The notes under the pieces were generated by a model. The model was not told where the DNA came from, ran no database searches, and worked only from the letters and a program-made list of their open reading frames with translations. Made by a program: the position numbers and the translations under genes. A DNA stretch of 31,455 nucleotides from an uncultured Bacteroidales bacterium (GTDB taxonomy: Bacteria > Bacteroidota > Bacteroidia > Bacteroidales > Bacteroidaceae): assembly GCA_902768605.1 (NCBI GenBank), contig CACXLY010000018.1:1-31455 (forward strand), written 5' to 3'. Below are positions 23,494 through 31,335 of this stretch, piece after piece. The stretch's first letter is position 1. Each line of letters begins with the position of its first letter.

Positions 23494-24456
23494 ATGCCAC
23501 TTAGACTCCCTGACAGCCTGCCTGCAATCGAGTTCCTCAGGAAAGAGAACATCTTCGTGCTGGGCGACAAACGCGCTAACGCGCAGGACATCCGACCGCT
23601 GCGCATCGCCATCCTCAACCTCATGCCCCTGAAAATCACCACGGAAACTGACCTCATACGCCTGCTCTCCAACACGCCCCTGCAGCTCGAAATACACCTG
23701 ATGAAGGTCAAGGCGCACACCAGCAAGAACACGCCCATCGAACACATGAGAGCCTTCTACCGCGACTTCGAGGAAATGAGGCACGAGAAGTTCGACGGCT
23801 TCATCGTCACAGGAGCACCCGTGGAACACCTCGACTTCGAGGAGGTCAACTATTGGGACGAGCTGTGCGACATCTTCGCCTGGGCACGCACCCACGTCAC
23901 CTCTACATTATATATATGCTGGGCTGCGCAGGCCGGGCTCTACTACTACTACGGCATCCCCAAATACCCTCTGCCCGAGAAGAAGTTCGGCATCTTCCCA
24001 CAGGTGCCCCTCATGCCCCGAATGCCCATCTTCCGTGGCTTCGACGACGTCTTCTACATGCCTCACAGCCGACACACGGAAATACGCAAGGACGACATTG
24101 TCAAGGTAAATGAAGAATTAAGAATGAAGAATGAAGAATTAAGAATTGGAAATGGAGGACTGACCATCATCGCCGAGGGAGCGGAGAGCGGCGTCTCGAT
24201 GGTGATGGCGCGCGAGGGACGCGAAATCTTCATCACTGGGCATTCGGAATACTCGCCCATGACGCTCGACACGGAGTACAGGCGCGACCTCGCGAAAGGC
24301 CTTCCCATCAAGAAGCCTCTCAACTACTATCGCGACGACGACCCGGAGAAGGGACCGCTCGTCACATGGCGAGGCCACGGAAACCTCCTCTTCCAGAACT
24401 GGCTCAACTACTACGTATATCAGGAAACGCCATACAATATTGATGAAATTAACTGA
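23494..24456 (+). CDS. metA: Homoserine O-acetyltransferase (MetA fold) with repeat-derived insert
   Basis: 320 aa, against about 305 for the family. It activates homoserine for methionine synthesis in the cytosol. Catalytic Cys142 in 'LYICWAAQAG' falls exactly at the E. coli MetA position, and Lys47 in 'LNLMPLKITTE' is present. His250 and Glu252 in 'GHSEY' correspond to His235 and Glu237, so exactly 15 residues have been added between. The extra stretch is 'VNEELRMKNEELRIGNGG' or part of it, encoded by a GAAGAAT/AAGAATTAA repeat. Residue 111 is Glu ('TGAPVEHLDF'); in this family Glu111 marks acetyl-CoA use and Gly marks succinyl-CoA use, so acetyl is predicted. It overlaps the next gene by 14 bp. 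Active-site residues are intact, so the enzyme is probably functional. Confidence 0.95.
   Translation: MPLRLPDSLPAIEFLRKENIFVLGDKRANAQDIRPLRIAILNLMPLKITTETDLIRLLSNTPLQLEIHLMKVKAHTSKNTPIEHMRAFYRDFEEMRHEKFDGFIVTGAPVEHLDFEEVNYWDELCDIFAWARTHVTSTLYICWAAQAGLYYYYGIPKYPLPEKKFGIFPQVPLMPRMPIFRGFDDVFYMPHSRHTEIRKDDIVKVNEELRMKNEELRIGNGGLTIIAEGAESGVSMVMAREGREIFITGHSEYSPMTLDTEYRRDLAKGLPIKKPLNYYRDDDPEKGPLVTWRGHGNLLFQNWLNYYVYQETPYNIDEIN
24108..24155 (+). repeat. GAAGAAT-type repeat inserted in frame in metA
   Basis: AATGAAGAATTAAGAATGAA and its continuation repeat the unit seen in intergenic arrays at 8671-8701 and 15070-15097 (complement). The region adds 45 bp net compared with the family length. Confidence 0.8.
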
Positions 24457-26407
24457 AAAGACCTTCTCTAACTCCCCCTTAAAGGGGGAGAAACCAGGTG
24501 AGTTTACCACGAAGGAAGCCTCCACTTTAAGGGGAGGTTTGGTAGGGTCTGGAGAGTCTGGGGGGCTCCTCGAGCTCCTCTCCCCTGCCCGCAACCTGGA
24601 CTGCGGCCTTGCTGCCATCGACCACGGGGCAGACGCAGTTTATATTGGAGCTTCGCGCTTCGGAGCAAGGGCTGCTGCGGGTAACTCCACGGAAGACATC
24701 GGCAGGCTCTGCGACTATGCCCACAAGTTCGGCGTCAAGATTTACGCGACACTCAATACCCTACTCCGCCCCGAAGAACTTGAGCAGGCCCGACTCCTGG
24801 CATGGGATCTCTACCACGCTGGAGTGGATGCGCTCATCGTGCAAGACCCAAGCCTCACCCCAGCCCTCTCCCAAGGAGAGGAGGCTTTCTTCCCGCCTAT
24901 TCCCCTCCATGCAAGCACGCAGATGGACAACCGGACAGCGGAGAAAGTAAGGCAGCTTAGTGAACTTGGATTCAGGCAGATAGTCCTCGCACGCGAACTA
25001 TCACTCGAAGAGATACGAAGCATCCACGAAGCTGTCCCGCAGGTCAATCTCGAGGTCTTCGTCCACGGAGCACTTTGCGTTTCCTATAGCGGGCGATGCT
25101 ATGCCTCGGAGTACTGTTTCGGACGCTCGGCAAACAGAGGCGAGTGTGCGCAGTTCTGCCGACTCCCCTTCTCGCTCCAAGATGCGGATGGGAACACGCT
25201 CATCAAGGACAAATACCTGCTCTCGCTCCGCGACATGAACCGCCTGGCTCACCTTGAAGAACTGATGGATGCAGGCGTCAGAAGCTTCAAAATCGAGGGC
25301 AGGCTGAAGGACATCGCCTATGTCAAGAACGTGACAGCCAGCTATCGGCAAGCCATCGACGCCATCCTCCGGCGCAGGCCAGAATTCTCCCGCTCCTCCT
25401 TTGGCACAAGCACCTACACCTTCCAGCCCGACCTCACAAGAAGCTTCTCCCGAGGCAGCACGGACTATTTCCTCTTCGGCCGCACCAACGACCTGGCCGA
25501 GCCCAATACCCCCAAGAGCAAAGGCCGCGAGGTGGGGCGCGTGAAGGAGGTCAGACGAGATTGTATAATCGTCTCATCGTCAGAGACTTTCAGCAATGGC
25601 GACGGGCTTTGCTTCTTCGACGAGGAAGGCCGGCTGCAAGGATTCCGCATAAATCGGGCTGAGGGGAATCACCTGTATTTTAATTCTTCACTCTTCACCA
25701 ATTATTCTTCACTAAAAAAGGGGAATCGGCTTTGGAGAAGCTACGACAAGCAATGGGAAGACCTCATGAGCGGCAAAACAGCAGAACGCCGCATTGCAGC
25801 CCGTTTCCTGCTGGAAGAGACTGAGCAGGGCTTCCGCCTCACATTCTCTGCCGAAGACGGCACACAAAGAAGCGAGGAATTTGCCCTCGAGCACCAGCCA
25901 GCCCGCACCGACCAAACATCCTCCATAAAGGAAGTGCTCGGCAAACTCGGCGACACACCTTACCTCTGCAAAGACATCGAAGTCCGTTTCTCCCAGCCTT
26001 GGTTCATCCCAAGAAGCACGCTGACCGAGTGGAGGCGAGACCTCACCCTATCCCTCTCCAAAGGAGAGGATACTTTATCAGAATCATCAGAATACTCAGA
26101 GCACTCAGAATCTTCAGAGCACTCAGAGCACTCAGCCTTTTCCGCTCCTTTCACCCCTATCTTGGAGGGGTCGGGCCATCCCCTCATGACCTGCCGCTTC
26201 TGCCTTCGCCACGCTTGGGGCTGGTGCAAGAAAGAAGACCTACCCCAACCCTCCCTTAAAGGGAGGGGGTATATGTTCTCTCCCTTTAAGGGAGAGTTAG
26301 AGAGGGTCCGCTGGGTTGACCCGCTCTATCTCGTACTGGGCGATGGGCGCAGATTCCGTCTTGAGTTCGACTGCAAAAAGTGCGAAATGAAAGTCTTCAA
26401 TTCATAA
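24443..26407 (+). CDS. U32 family protein (RlhA-like), heavily altered by in-frame repeats
   Basis: 654 aa from ATG 24443, which overlaps the metA stop by 14 bp. Conserved U32 blocks are clear: 'ELLSPARNLDCGLAAIDHGA' (44-63), 'YIGASRFGARAAAGN', 'LHASTQMDNRT', 'VFVHGALCVSYSGRCY', and Cys in 'RSANRGECAQFCR' for the Fe-S cluster. The C-terminal 'CRFCLRHAWGWC' and 'FDCKKCEMKV' also match RlhA, which hydroxylates 23S rRNA C2501 in E. coli. Repeat-derived segments lie at about 8-42 (an N-terminal extension), 136-148, and ~537-580. At the last site the RlhA segment with 'YPQTHLSFLANVYNQKA' appears to be gone, replaced by Ser-Glu repeats. Another lies at ~603-618. The frame is kept open throughout. 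It may be active, altered or decaying; the conserved Cys residues suggest at least recent function. Confidence 0.85.
   Translation: MKLTEKTFSNSPLKGEKPGEFTTKEASTLRGGLVGSGESGGLLELLSPARNLDCGLAAIDHGADAVYIGASRFGARAAAGNSTEDIGRLCDYAHKFGVKIYATLNTLLRPEELEQARLLAWDLYHAGVDALIVQDPSLTPALSQGEEAFFPPIPLHASTQMDNRTAEKVRQLSELGFRQIVLARELSLEEIRSIHEAVPQVNLEVFVHGALCVSYSGRCYASEYCFGRSANRGECAQFCRLPFSLQDADGNTLIKDKYLLSLRDMNRLAHLEELMDAGVRSFKIEGRLKDIAYVKNVTASYRQAIDAILRRRPEFSRSSFGTSTYTFQPDLTRSFSRGSTDYFLFGRTNDLAEPNTPKSKGREVGRVKEVRRDCIIVSSSETFSNGDGLCFFDEEGRLQGFRINRAEGNHLYFNSSLFTNYSSLKKGNRLWRSYDKQWEDLMSGKTAERRIAARFLLEETEQGFRLTFSAEDGTQRSEEFALEHQPARTDQTSSIKEVLGKLGDTPYLCKDIEVRFSQPWFIPRSTLTEWRRDLTLSLSKGEDTLSESSEYSEHSESSEHSEHSAFSAPFTPILEGSGHPLMTCRFCLRHAWGWCKKEDLPQPSLKGRGYMFSPFKGELERVRWVDPLYLVLGDGRRFRLEFDCKKCEMKVFNS
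24472..24537 (+). repeat. Two palindromic repeats in the 5' end of the U32 gene
   Basis: CTCCCCCTTAAAGGGGGAG (24472-24490) is a perfect 7-bp stem extended by TT/AA. CCTCCACTTTAAGGGGAGG (24519-24537) is a related, weaker copy. Together they encode most of an N-terminal extension before the conserved 'ELLSPA' block and would fold near the start codon. Confidence 0.8.
24850..24887 (+). repeat. Palindromic repeat in the U32 gene
   Basis: CCTCTCC (24865-24871) and GGAGAGG (24875-24881) form a hairpin; outer arms AAGCCTC (24850-24856) and GAGGCTT (24881-24887) extend it. It encodes 'PSLTPALSQGEEAF' where relatives have a short 'MGILEM'-like stretch before 'PPI.LHASTQ'. Confidence 0.75.
26053..26171 (+). 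repeat. Composite repeat block in the U32 gene
   Basis: A hairpin CCTCTCCAAAGGAGAGG (26053-26069) is followed by six 9-bp units of the TCAGAGCAC type (26078-26131) plus a partial one, then a second hairpin ACCCCT/AGGGGT (26153-26158, 26166-26171). The 9-mer encodes a Ser-Glu-X repeat. Confidence 0.8.
26249..26296 (+). repeat. Two adjacent palindromic repeats near the 3' end of the U32 gene
   Basis: CCCTCCCTTAAAGGGAGGG (26249-26267) and CTCTCCCTTTAAGGGAGAG (26278-26296) are near-perfect palindromes, both in frame. They encode 'QPSLKGRGYMFSPFKGELER' between the Cys-rich segment and the final domain. Confidence 0.8.
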
Positions 26408-26416
26408 TTCATAGTT

Positions 26417-27343
26417 ATGAAAGGTCTTAGGCTGCTACTGATAACGTTTCTCCTTTCCTCTTGTTATTATCAGGAGGAGGATTCCACGCTCTATGAGGTG
26501 GGAGACAACTTCGAGCTTTGTGCCGACAGTCTTTCCCTGCAAAGCAGTCAGCCCCTTCATAACCTGCCAATTGACACGCTCTGCGAGCAGTTGCACGTCT
26601 ATTATGGCGACCCCCTTGTGGTGGCTGAAACGCTCATCATTCCCGAGGACTCCGTGGACAGCATCTGGGTGAAGCTGGCTCGCGACCAATACACGATGGG
26701 ATGGACGCACCAACGGAACTTCATCGGAAACGTTGTGCCCGACGACCCCATTTCGCGTTTCATTCACCTCTTCAGCATTCGGCACTTGGGCCTTTTCGGC
26801 ATTCTCTTCGCCATCTCCCTGCTTGCCCTGCTCTATCAGATATTCAGCCCAAGGAAGCCCCATGTCTTCTTCCTTCGCGACATCCTCTCGCCCTACCCCA
26901 CCTATCTGCTCATCACCCTCGCAGCTTCCGCACTTCTCTATGCAGGCATCCAGCATTATGTGCCTGAGACGTGGGTACTCTATTACTATCATCCCACGCT
27001 CAACCCCTTCGACCTACCCCTTATCCTGAGCCTGTTCCTCTGCTCCGTCTGGGTGCTTCTGGTGCTTGCCATTGCCACTATCGACGAGGTTCGCCGCCAG
27101 CTCCCAGCCGCAGAAGCCTTGCTCTATCTGCTTTCCCTGCTTGGTTGCGGCATCCTCTGCTACCTCCTCTTCACCTTTGCCGCCCTGAGTCCCGGGGCAA
27201 GTTATTTCCTCTTTGCACTCTTTGTCCTCGTCCTCCTCTTGCGTTATTTTCGTCATTCCAGACCCCGATATTTGTGCGGTTCCTGCGGTAAAAGACTCAA
27301 AGAGTTAGGCAAATGCCCATTTTGCGGAGCAGATAACGAATAA
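26417..27343 (+). CDS. Membrane lipoprotein with SH3-like region and C-terminal zinc ribbon
   Basis: 308 aa from ATG 26417, 9 bp after the U32 stop, so probably cotranscribed. The signal 'LLLITFLLSSC' gives a lipobox with Cys16. Residues ~25-105 resemble a bacterial SH3-like domain ('DSIWVKLARDQYTMGWTHQR'). About five membrane helices follow (near 122-142, 162-180, 200-221, 233-255, 258-278). The end 'CGSCGKRLKELGKCPFCG' places Cys287, 290, 300 and 303 as a zinc ribbon, probably on the cytosolic side. Similar zinc-ribbon membrane proteins occur in Bacteroides and Prevotella with no known role (recalled). Nothing in the neighbours fixes its job. Confidence 0.85.
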   Translation: MKGLRLLLITFLLSSCYYQEEDSTLYEVGDNFELCADSLSLQSSQPLHNLPIDTLCEQLHVYYGDPLVVAETLIIPEDSVDSIWVKLARDQYTMGWTHQRNFIGNVVPDDPISRFIHLFSIRHLGLFGILFAISLLALLYQIFSPRKPHVFFLRDILSPYPTYLLITLAASALLYAGIQHYVPETWVLYYYHPTLNPFDLPLILSLFLCSVWVLLVLAIATIDEVRRQLPAAEALLYLLSLLGCGILCYLLFTFAALSPGASYFLFALFVLVLLLRYFRHSRPRYLCGSCGKRLKELGKCPFCGADNE

Positions 27344-27358
27344 TTTCCTGCTTTCCTC

Positions 27359-27389
27359 TTTGTTTTCTGTTAAAAAAGTACTAACTTTG
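27359..27389 (+). promoter_or_regulatory. Promoter of the GH76 gene
   Basis: TTTG (27359-27362), a 19-bp spacer and TAACTTTG (27382-27389) followed by C. The ATG at 27408 is 18 bp after the box, giving a leader of about 12 nt. Confidence 0.75.
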
Positions 27390-27407
27390 CAGCAAAAAGT
27401 TAGTATT

Positions 27408-30400
27408 ATGAAACTATTCAGGCTCTTATTCACTTTACTATTTCTTACATTATCTTATTATGTGCAAGCCTTGGAGACAGGACAAACCATCCGCCTCGTC
27501 AACAATGGATTGTCTGTCTTGGTAGAAAACTCGTCACTCGAGCAGAACAAGCATGCACTTCTTTGGAAGGAAACCAACGTCAATGCCCAGCGCTGGACGC
27601 TCACTGCTAAGACCAACGGGACATTCTTCCTGCAAAACGACTACACGAACTTTTACCTTGCCGGACTTTCTTCGGGCAATTCGGGCTTCGTGGGGCAGAC
27701 CAATAAATCTTCCGCCAACACGAAGGGTTCCTGGGATTTCGTCCCCGTAGAAGGCACGGACAATCAGTACATTATTTATCAAGGTGCGACAAAGAAGTTT
27801 GTCCTTGCAGCTGTGGCCGACACGCTGGGGAGCAGCCTGAAAATCATCAGCCCGACTAACCTGTCAGCTGCCGACTCGGCCCGCATCATCTGGACTGTCG
27901 AGGTGGTCGAGCCAATGGAAAAGGCCTTCACAAAAGACAAACGCGACGATATGATGGAGAAATGGAAGGCCCGTTGCTACAAGAAAGCAGGCTCGGGATG
28001 GGTCATCGGCAATGGTGGCTGGTGGGGCGACGCCGAGATGTTCGAGATTGTGCTCGATGCCCTCGAAACGACTGGTGACCAACAATATGCCACCATGTTC
28101 GAGAACCTCTATACGAACTTCATCTCTCGCAACAAGGACACGTGGTATCAGAAGGGCGTGAGCGGATACAATGAGTATAACGACGACATCGCCTGGATGT
28201 GTATTGCCTGCGTACGAGCCTATTTGCTGACAGGCGTGGCGAAGTACAAGAACACGGCCAAGAAGAACTTCGACGGCATGTTCAAGCGAGCAGACTGCTA
28301 TGGGAACGACCTCCTGCAATGGAAGCACAACAGTGGGCAGGGCACGAACTCCTGCATCAACGGCCCCGCTGCCGTTTGCGCATGCTACCTCGCCATCGCT
28401 CAGGCAGATACAAGTTATTATCAAAAGGCTCGCAAGACCTACATGGCCGAGCGAAGAACCCTCTTCGAGATGTCGAACGGTAAGCCCACAGGCAAGGTTT
28501 GGGACAGCTACGACCAAGCCAGCGGCAACTACAACTACTGGGCCTCGACCTACAATCAGGGCACAAACCTCGGTGCAGCCATCATGCTCTACAATCACTA
28601 TGGAGAGAAGATGTTCAAGGACGATGCCGATGCCATCATCAAATGGTCGGAAGCCAATATGGCTAACAGCCAAGGCCTAATCCATGTCTGCCAGACGGTT
28701 CGAGGCGACCTGTGCGGCTTCAAGGGCATTATGCTTCGATACCTCAGGATGTATGCCGAGAGCTTCAACGCCCCATCGCATTATGCTTGGATTGCCAAGA
28801 ATGCTTATCACGCCTGGAACAATCGCAACTCTTCTGGCATCACCTCTTCTGCCTGGCTCACCAAGGCTGAGGAGAACTTCAGACATAAAGAGGGGGATGA
28901 GTATAAGGAGTTTGGCAACGAGGGCAATATGACCTGCATCTCGGCGGCCTTCAACTGTCACCTCGGAGCCGTGGAAGAGCACGATGCCTACGCCAAGAAC
29001 GAGGCAGAGGACTTCAACTTTATCCAAAATGCTCCAGTCACTTACGAAGGAAATGACGACGAGGATAATGGCGGCATGGTTGGCCCCATGAAGAGCAAGC
29101 ATTATATCGGTTATCGCCGTGTTGACTTTGGCGACAAGCCAGCCTCTCATATCGAACTGAGAGCCAAGACCAATCTCACTTCGGCAAACATAAATGTCTA
29201 TCTCGACCAGCCAAACGCCACAAATGGCATCCTGCTCTGCACCATCAACGGCAGCGAACTCTCTGCCCTCAAGACTTGGGACACCATACAGAAGATGATT
29301 AACCATCCCGTCACGGGCATCCACAACCTTTACTTCGTTTCCTCAGGTGCAGGACAGACCAACCTGAACTGGTGGCAGTTCCATAGTCTCAACAATGTCT
29401 ATGCCGACCTCACAAATGGAAATGGCGAGCTAACGGCTTCCTTCGAGTCTGACAATTTGAGCCGTCAACTCCTCATCGATGGCGACCTCACAACAGCCCT
29501 CACAAGCGGAATCGAGGCAGGAGCAGAGGCTTGGATTGCATACAAGAGCCCCTCGCCTATGCATATCTTCGGTTATCAGGTCTTCTCTGGAAACGATGCC
29601 GAAGGAAACCCGACAGGATGGGCTCTTCAAGGCTCTGATGATGGCGAGAAATGGGAAACGCTTCATGAAGTCTTAGATACAGCTTTCAGCGTTCACGGCC
29701 AATGTTATCGAGCAGAAGTCGAGACCTCAAAGGACTTCACCCAATATCGCCTGCTCTTCCATTTGAGTGAGACGCAAACCAAACTCTCCGTGTCCGAATG
29801 GCAATTACTTGGTCGATTCATCGATGAGAACGACCTGACTGCCGACGGAGGACGCATCGGAGGCCTTTCCCAAGCTGAAGACATCAGTACCCTCATCGAC
29901 CACGAAGGTACGACGCCCTTACCGACGCCCTTCTCCGCCCAATATCTCCCGAATGGTAACTACAGGCTTTCCGCTTACAGTATTACCATCGACGATTCAT
30001 CAAAGGCTCCGACAAGCTGGAAACTTGAAGGCACGGAGAACGGCATCACTTGGAAAGTCATCGACCAGCAAACAGGAGCCGTCTTCCCACATGATGGATG
30101 CACGAACATCTATCGTGTCCATCCCGAAACATCCTATATATATTATAAGCTGACCATTCAAGACGAAGATGCACAAATCACTCAATGGCAGCTCTTTGGC
30201 AACTACGACTTCGGGCACTACTATGCCGACGTTACCGGCTTGGCCACCATAGTCAGCAGCGATAATAGCGATGCTCTGCCCCTCTTCGACAAGGACGGAA
30301 ACACCTATGCAAGCCTTGAGGGCGACGACCTCTACTGGAGCATCACGACTCCAGTTCCTGTCAGGGTCGTTGGTTACTCGCTTGTCTGTGCCGATGATGA

Positions 30401-31190
30401 TGAGCTTGACCCGCATGAAATCACACTCTTCGGCTATGATGACGAGGGTACGGAGACGGCAATATTCACCAAAGCACTCAACTTCCCGACTCGTGGCTCC
30501 CGCCTCACCTACTCGACCTCGCCGACCAAGTCATTCAAGCAATTCAAGCTCAAGGTTAATGAAGCAAACGGGACGAGCGTCAGACTTGCCGACTTCGAAC
30601 TTTACGGTACTGCAATTGCCGAGTCTGACAACCCCATCTTAATCGCTCCGGCAACCGTCGATGCTTCTGCTCCGGCACTCGCCAACTCGGAAGCCATCGG
30701 CCGCATCAACGACGGGAACCGCCTCTATCATTATCGTGCTGCTTTCGACGAACCAGTAAGTGTAACTTACACGCTTTCAGACACAGTCTGCATTAATGCT
30801 TATAGTATTACTGCAAGCAAGAGTGAACAGACTCGCGACCCTGCTTCGTGGAGGCTCGAGGGCTCTAAAGATGGAGATAACTGGACTTTGCTCGACACTC
30901 GTAGCGACGAGACATTCTCCCATCGCTATGCGACGCAGTTCTATTTCCTAAACACGACGGAAGTTTACAATATCTATCGCCTCACCGTGACTGCCGTGAA
31001 TGGTGGCAATCAGTTGCAGATAGGCGAACTCCAATTGCTTTCTGTCAAGCCCTATGACCCGAATGGAGTCAGAGACATTAAGGAATCCAAGAGCCTCGAC
31101 GGACCAATCTACAATCTTGCTGGCCAACGTCTTAGCAAGCTTCAGAAGGGCATAAATATCGTGAATGGACGTAAGATTGCTATTAAGTGA
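27408..31190 (+). CDS. Secreted GH76 alpha-1,6-mannanase with trefoil, CBM6-like and F5/8-type modules
   Basis: 1260 aa from ATG 27408, chosen because the signal peptide (1-21, to QA-LE) begins there and the promoter lies just upstream. Residues ~25-170 look like a ricin-type trefoil. Residues ~180-540 are the GH76 (alpha/alpha)6 barrel with catalytic Asp259-Asp260 in 'YNEYNDDIAWM'; the family cuts alpha-1,6-mannan backbones of fungal cell walls. Residues ~550-690 resemble CBM6 ('YIGYRRVDFGDKPASHIELR', 'LNWWQFHSL'). Four F5/8-type (CBM32-like) units follow to ~1215, with recurring 'SWKLEGTENGITWK' and 'SVSEWQLLG' patterns. The tail 'IYNLAGQRLSKLQKGINI' matches the other secreted proteins here. 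It stands alone, without SusC/SusD genes in view. The hairpin at 31195-31232 ends it. Confidence 0.93.
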   Translation: MKLFRLLFTLLFLTLSYYVQALETGQTIRLVNNGLSVLVENSSLEQNKHALLWKETNVNAQRWTLTAKTNGTFFLQNDYTNFYLAGLSSGNSGFVGQTNKSSANTKGSWDFVPVEGTDNQYIIYQGATKKFVLAAVADTLGSSLKIISPTNLSAADSARIIWTVEVVEPMEKAFTKDKRDDMMEKWKARCYKKAGSGWVIGNGGWWGDAEMFEIVLDALETTGDQQYATMFENLYTNFISRNKDTWYQKGVSGYNEYNDDIAWMCIACVRAYLLTGVAKYKNTAKKNFDGMFKRADCYGNDLLQWKHNSGQGTNSCINGPAAVCACYLAIAQADTSYYQKARKTYMAERRTLFEMSNGKPTGKVWDSYDQASGNYNYWASTYNQGTNLGAAIMLYNHYGEKMFKDDADAIIKWSEANMANSQGLIHVCQTVRGDLCGFKGIMLRYLRMYAESFNAPSHYAWIAKNAYHAWNNRNSSGITSSAWLTKAEENFRHKEGDEYKEFGNEGNMTCISAAFNCHLGAVEEHDAYAKNEAEDFNFIQNAPVTYEGNDDEDNGGMVGPMKSKHYIGYRRVDFGDKPASHIELRAKTNLTSANINVYLDQPNATNGILLCTINGSELSALKTWDTIQKMINHPVTGIHNLYFVSSGAGQTNLNWWQFHSLNNVYADLTNGNGELTASFESDNLSRQLLIDGDLTTALTSGIEAGAEAWIAYKSPSPMHIFGYQVFSGNDAEGNPTGWALQGSDDGEKWETLHEVLDTAFSVHGQCYRAEVETSKDFTQYRLLFHLSETQTKLSVSEWQLLGRFIDENDLTADGGRIGGLSQAEDISTLIDHEGTTPLPTPFSAQYLPNGNYRLSAYSITIDDSSKAPTSWKLEGTENGITWKVIDQQTGAVFPHDGCTNIYRVHPETSYIYYKLTIQDEDAQITQWQLFGNYDFGHYYADVTGLATIVSSDNSDALPLFDKDGNTYASLEGDDLYWSITTPVPVRVVGYSLVCADDDELDPHEITLFGYDDEGTETAIFTKALNFPTRGSRLTYSTSPTKSFKQFKLKVNEANGTSVRLADFELYGTAIAESDNPILIAPATVDASAPALANSEAIGRINDGNRLYHYRAAFDEPVSVTYTLSDTVCINAYSITASKSEQTRDPASWRLEGSKDGDNWTLLDTRSDETFSHRYATQFYFLNTTEVYNIYRLTVTAVNGGNQLQIGELQLLSVKPYDPNGVRDIKESKSLDGPIYNLAGQRLSKLQKGINIVNGRKIAIK

Positions 31191-31194
31191 AAAT

Positions 31195-31232
31195 AAAGCA
31201 TAAGCGTGCTCATCGAGTCATGCTCATGCTTT
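31195..31232 (+). terminator. Terminator hairpin after the GH76 gene
   Basis: AAAGCATAAGCGTG (31195-31208) pairs with CATGCTCATGCTTT (31219-31232), 12 of 14 Watson-Crick plus wobble pairs, starting 4 bp past the stop. A second hairpin AACCTCGAC/GTCAAGGTT (31246-31254, 31258-31266), followed by TTGG, may help the same role. The rest of 31233-31335 shows no gene. Confidence 0.6.
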
Positions 31233-31335
31233 AACGAACGTAAGCAACCTCGACAAAGTCAAGGTTTTGGTTAAATAGAGGCATTCATTCAGGCCTCGCA
31301 GCCTTTGACTCCCACAACTTCCAAATGGCGAGTCA

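Noticed and set aside
8792..31190. Polysaccharide utilisation locus of the Sus type
   Set aside because: No SusC, SusD or hybrid two-component gene is visible; only separate glycoside hydrolases and surface-binding-like proteins are present.
3054..31190. Type IX secretion C-terminal domains on the secreted proteins
   Set aside because: The short 'YNLAGQR..KGI' tails resemble sorting tails in style but are much shorter than a typical type IX domain, and no secretion genes are in view; left as a shared tail only.
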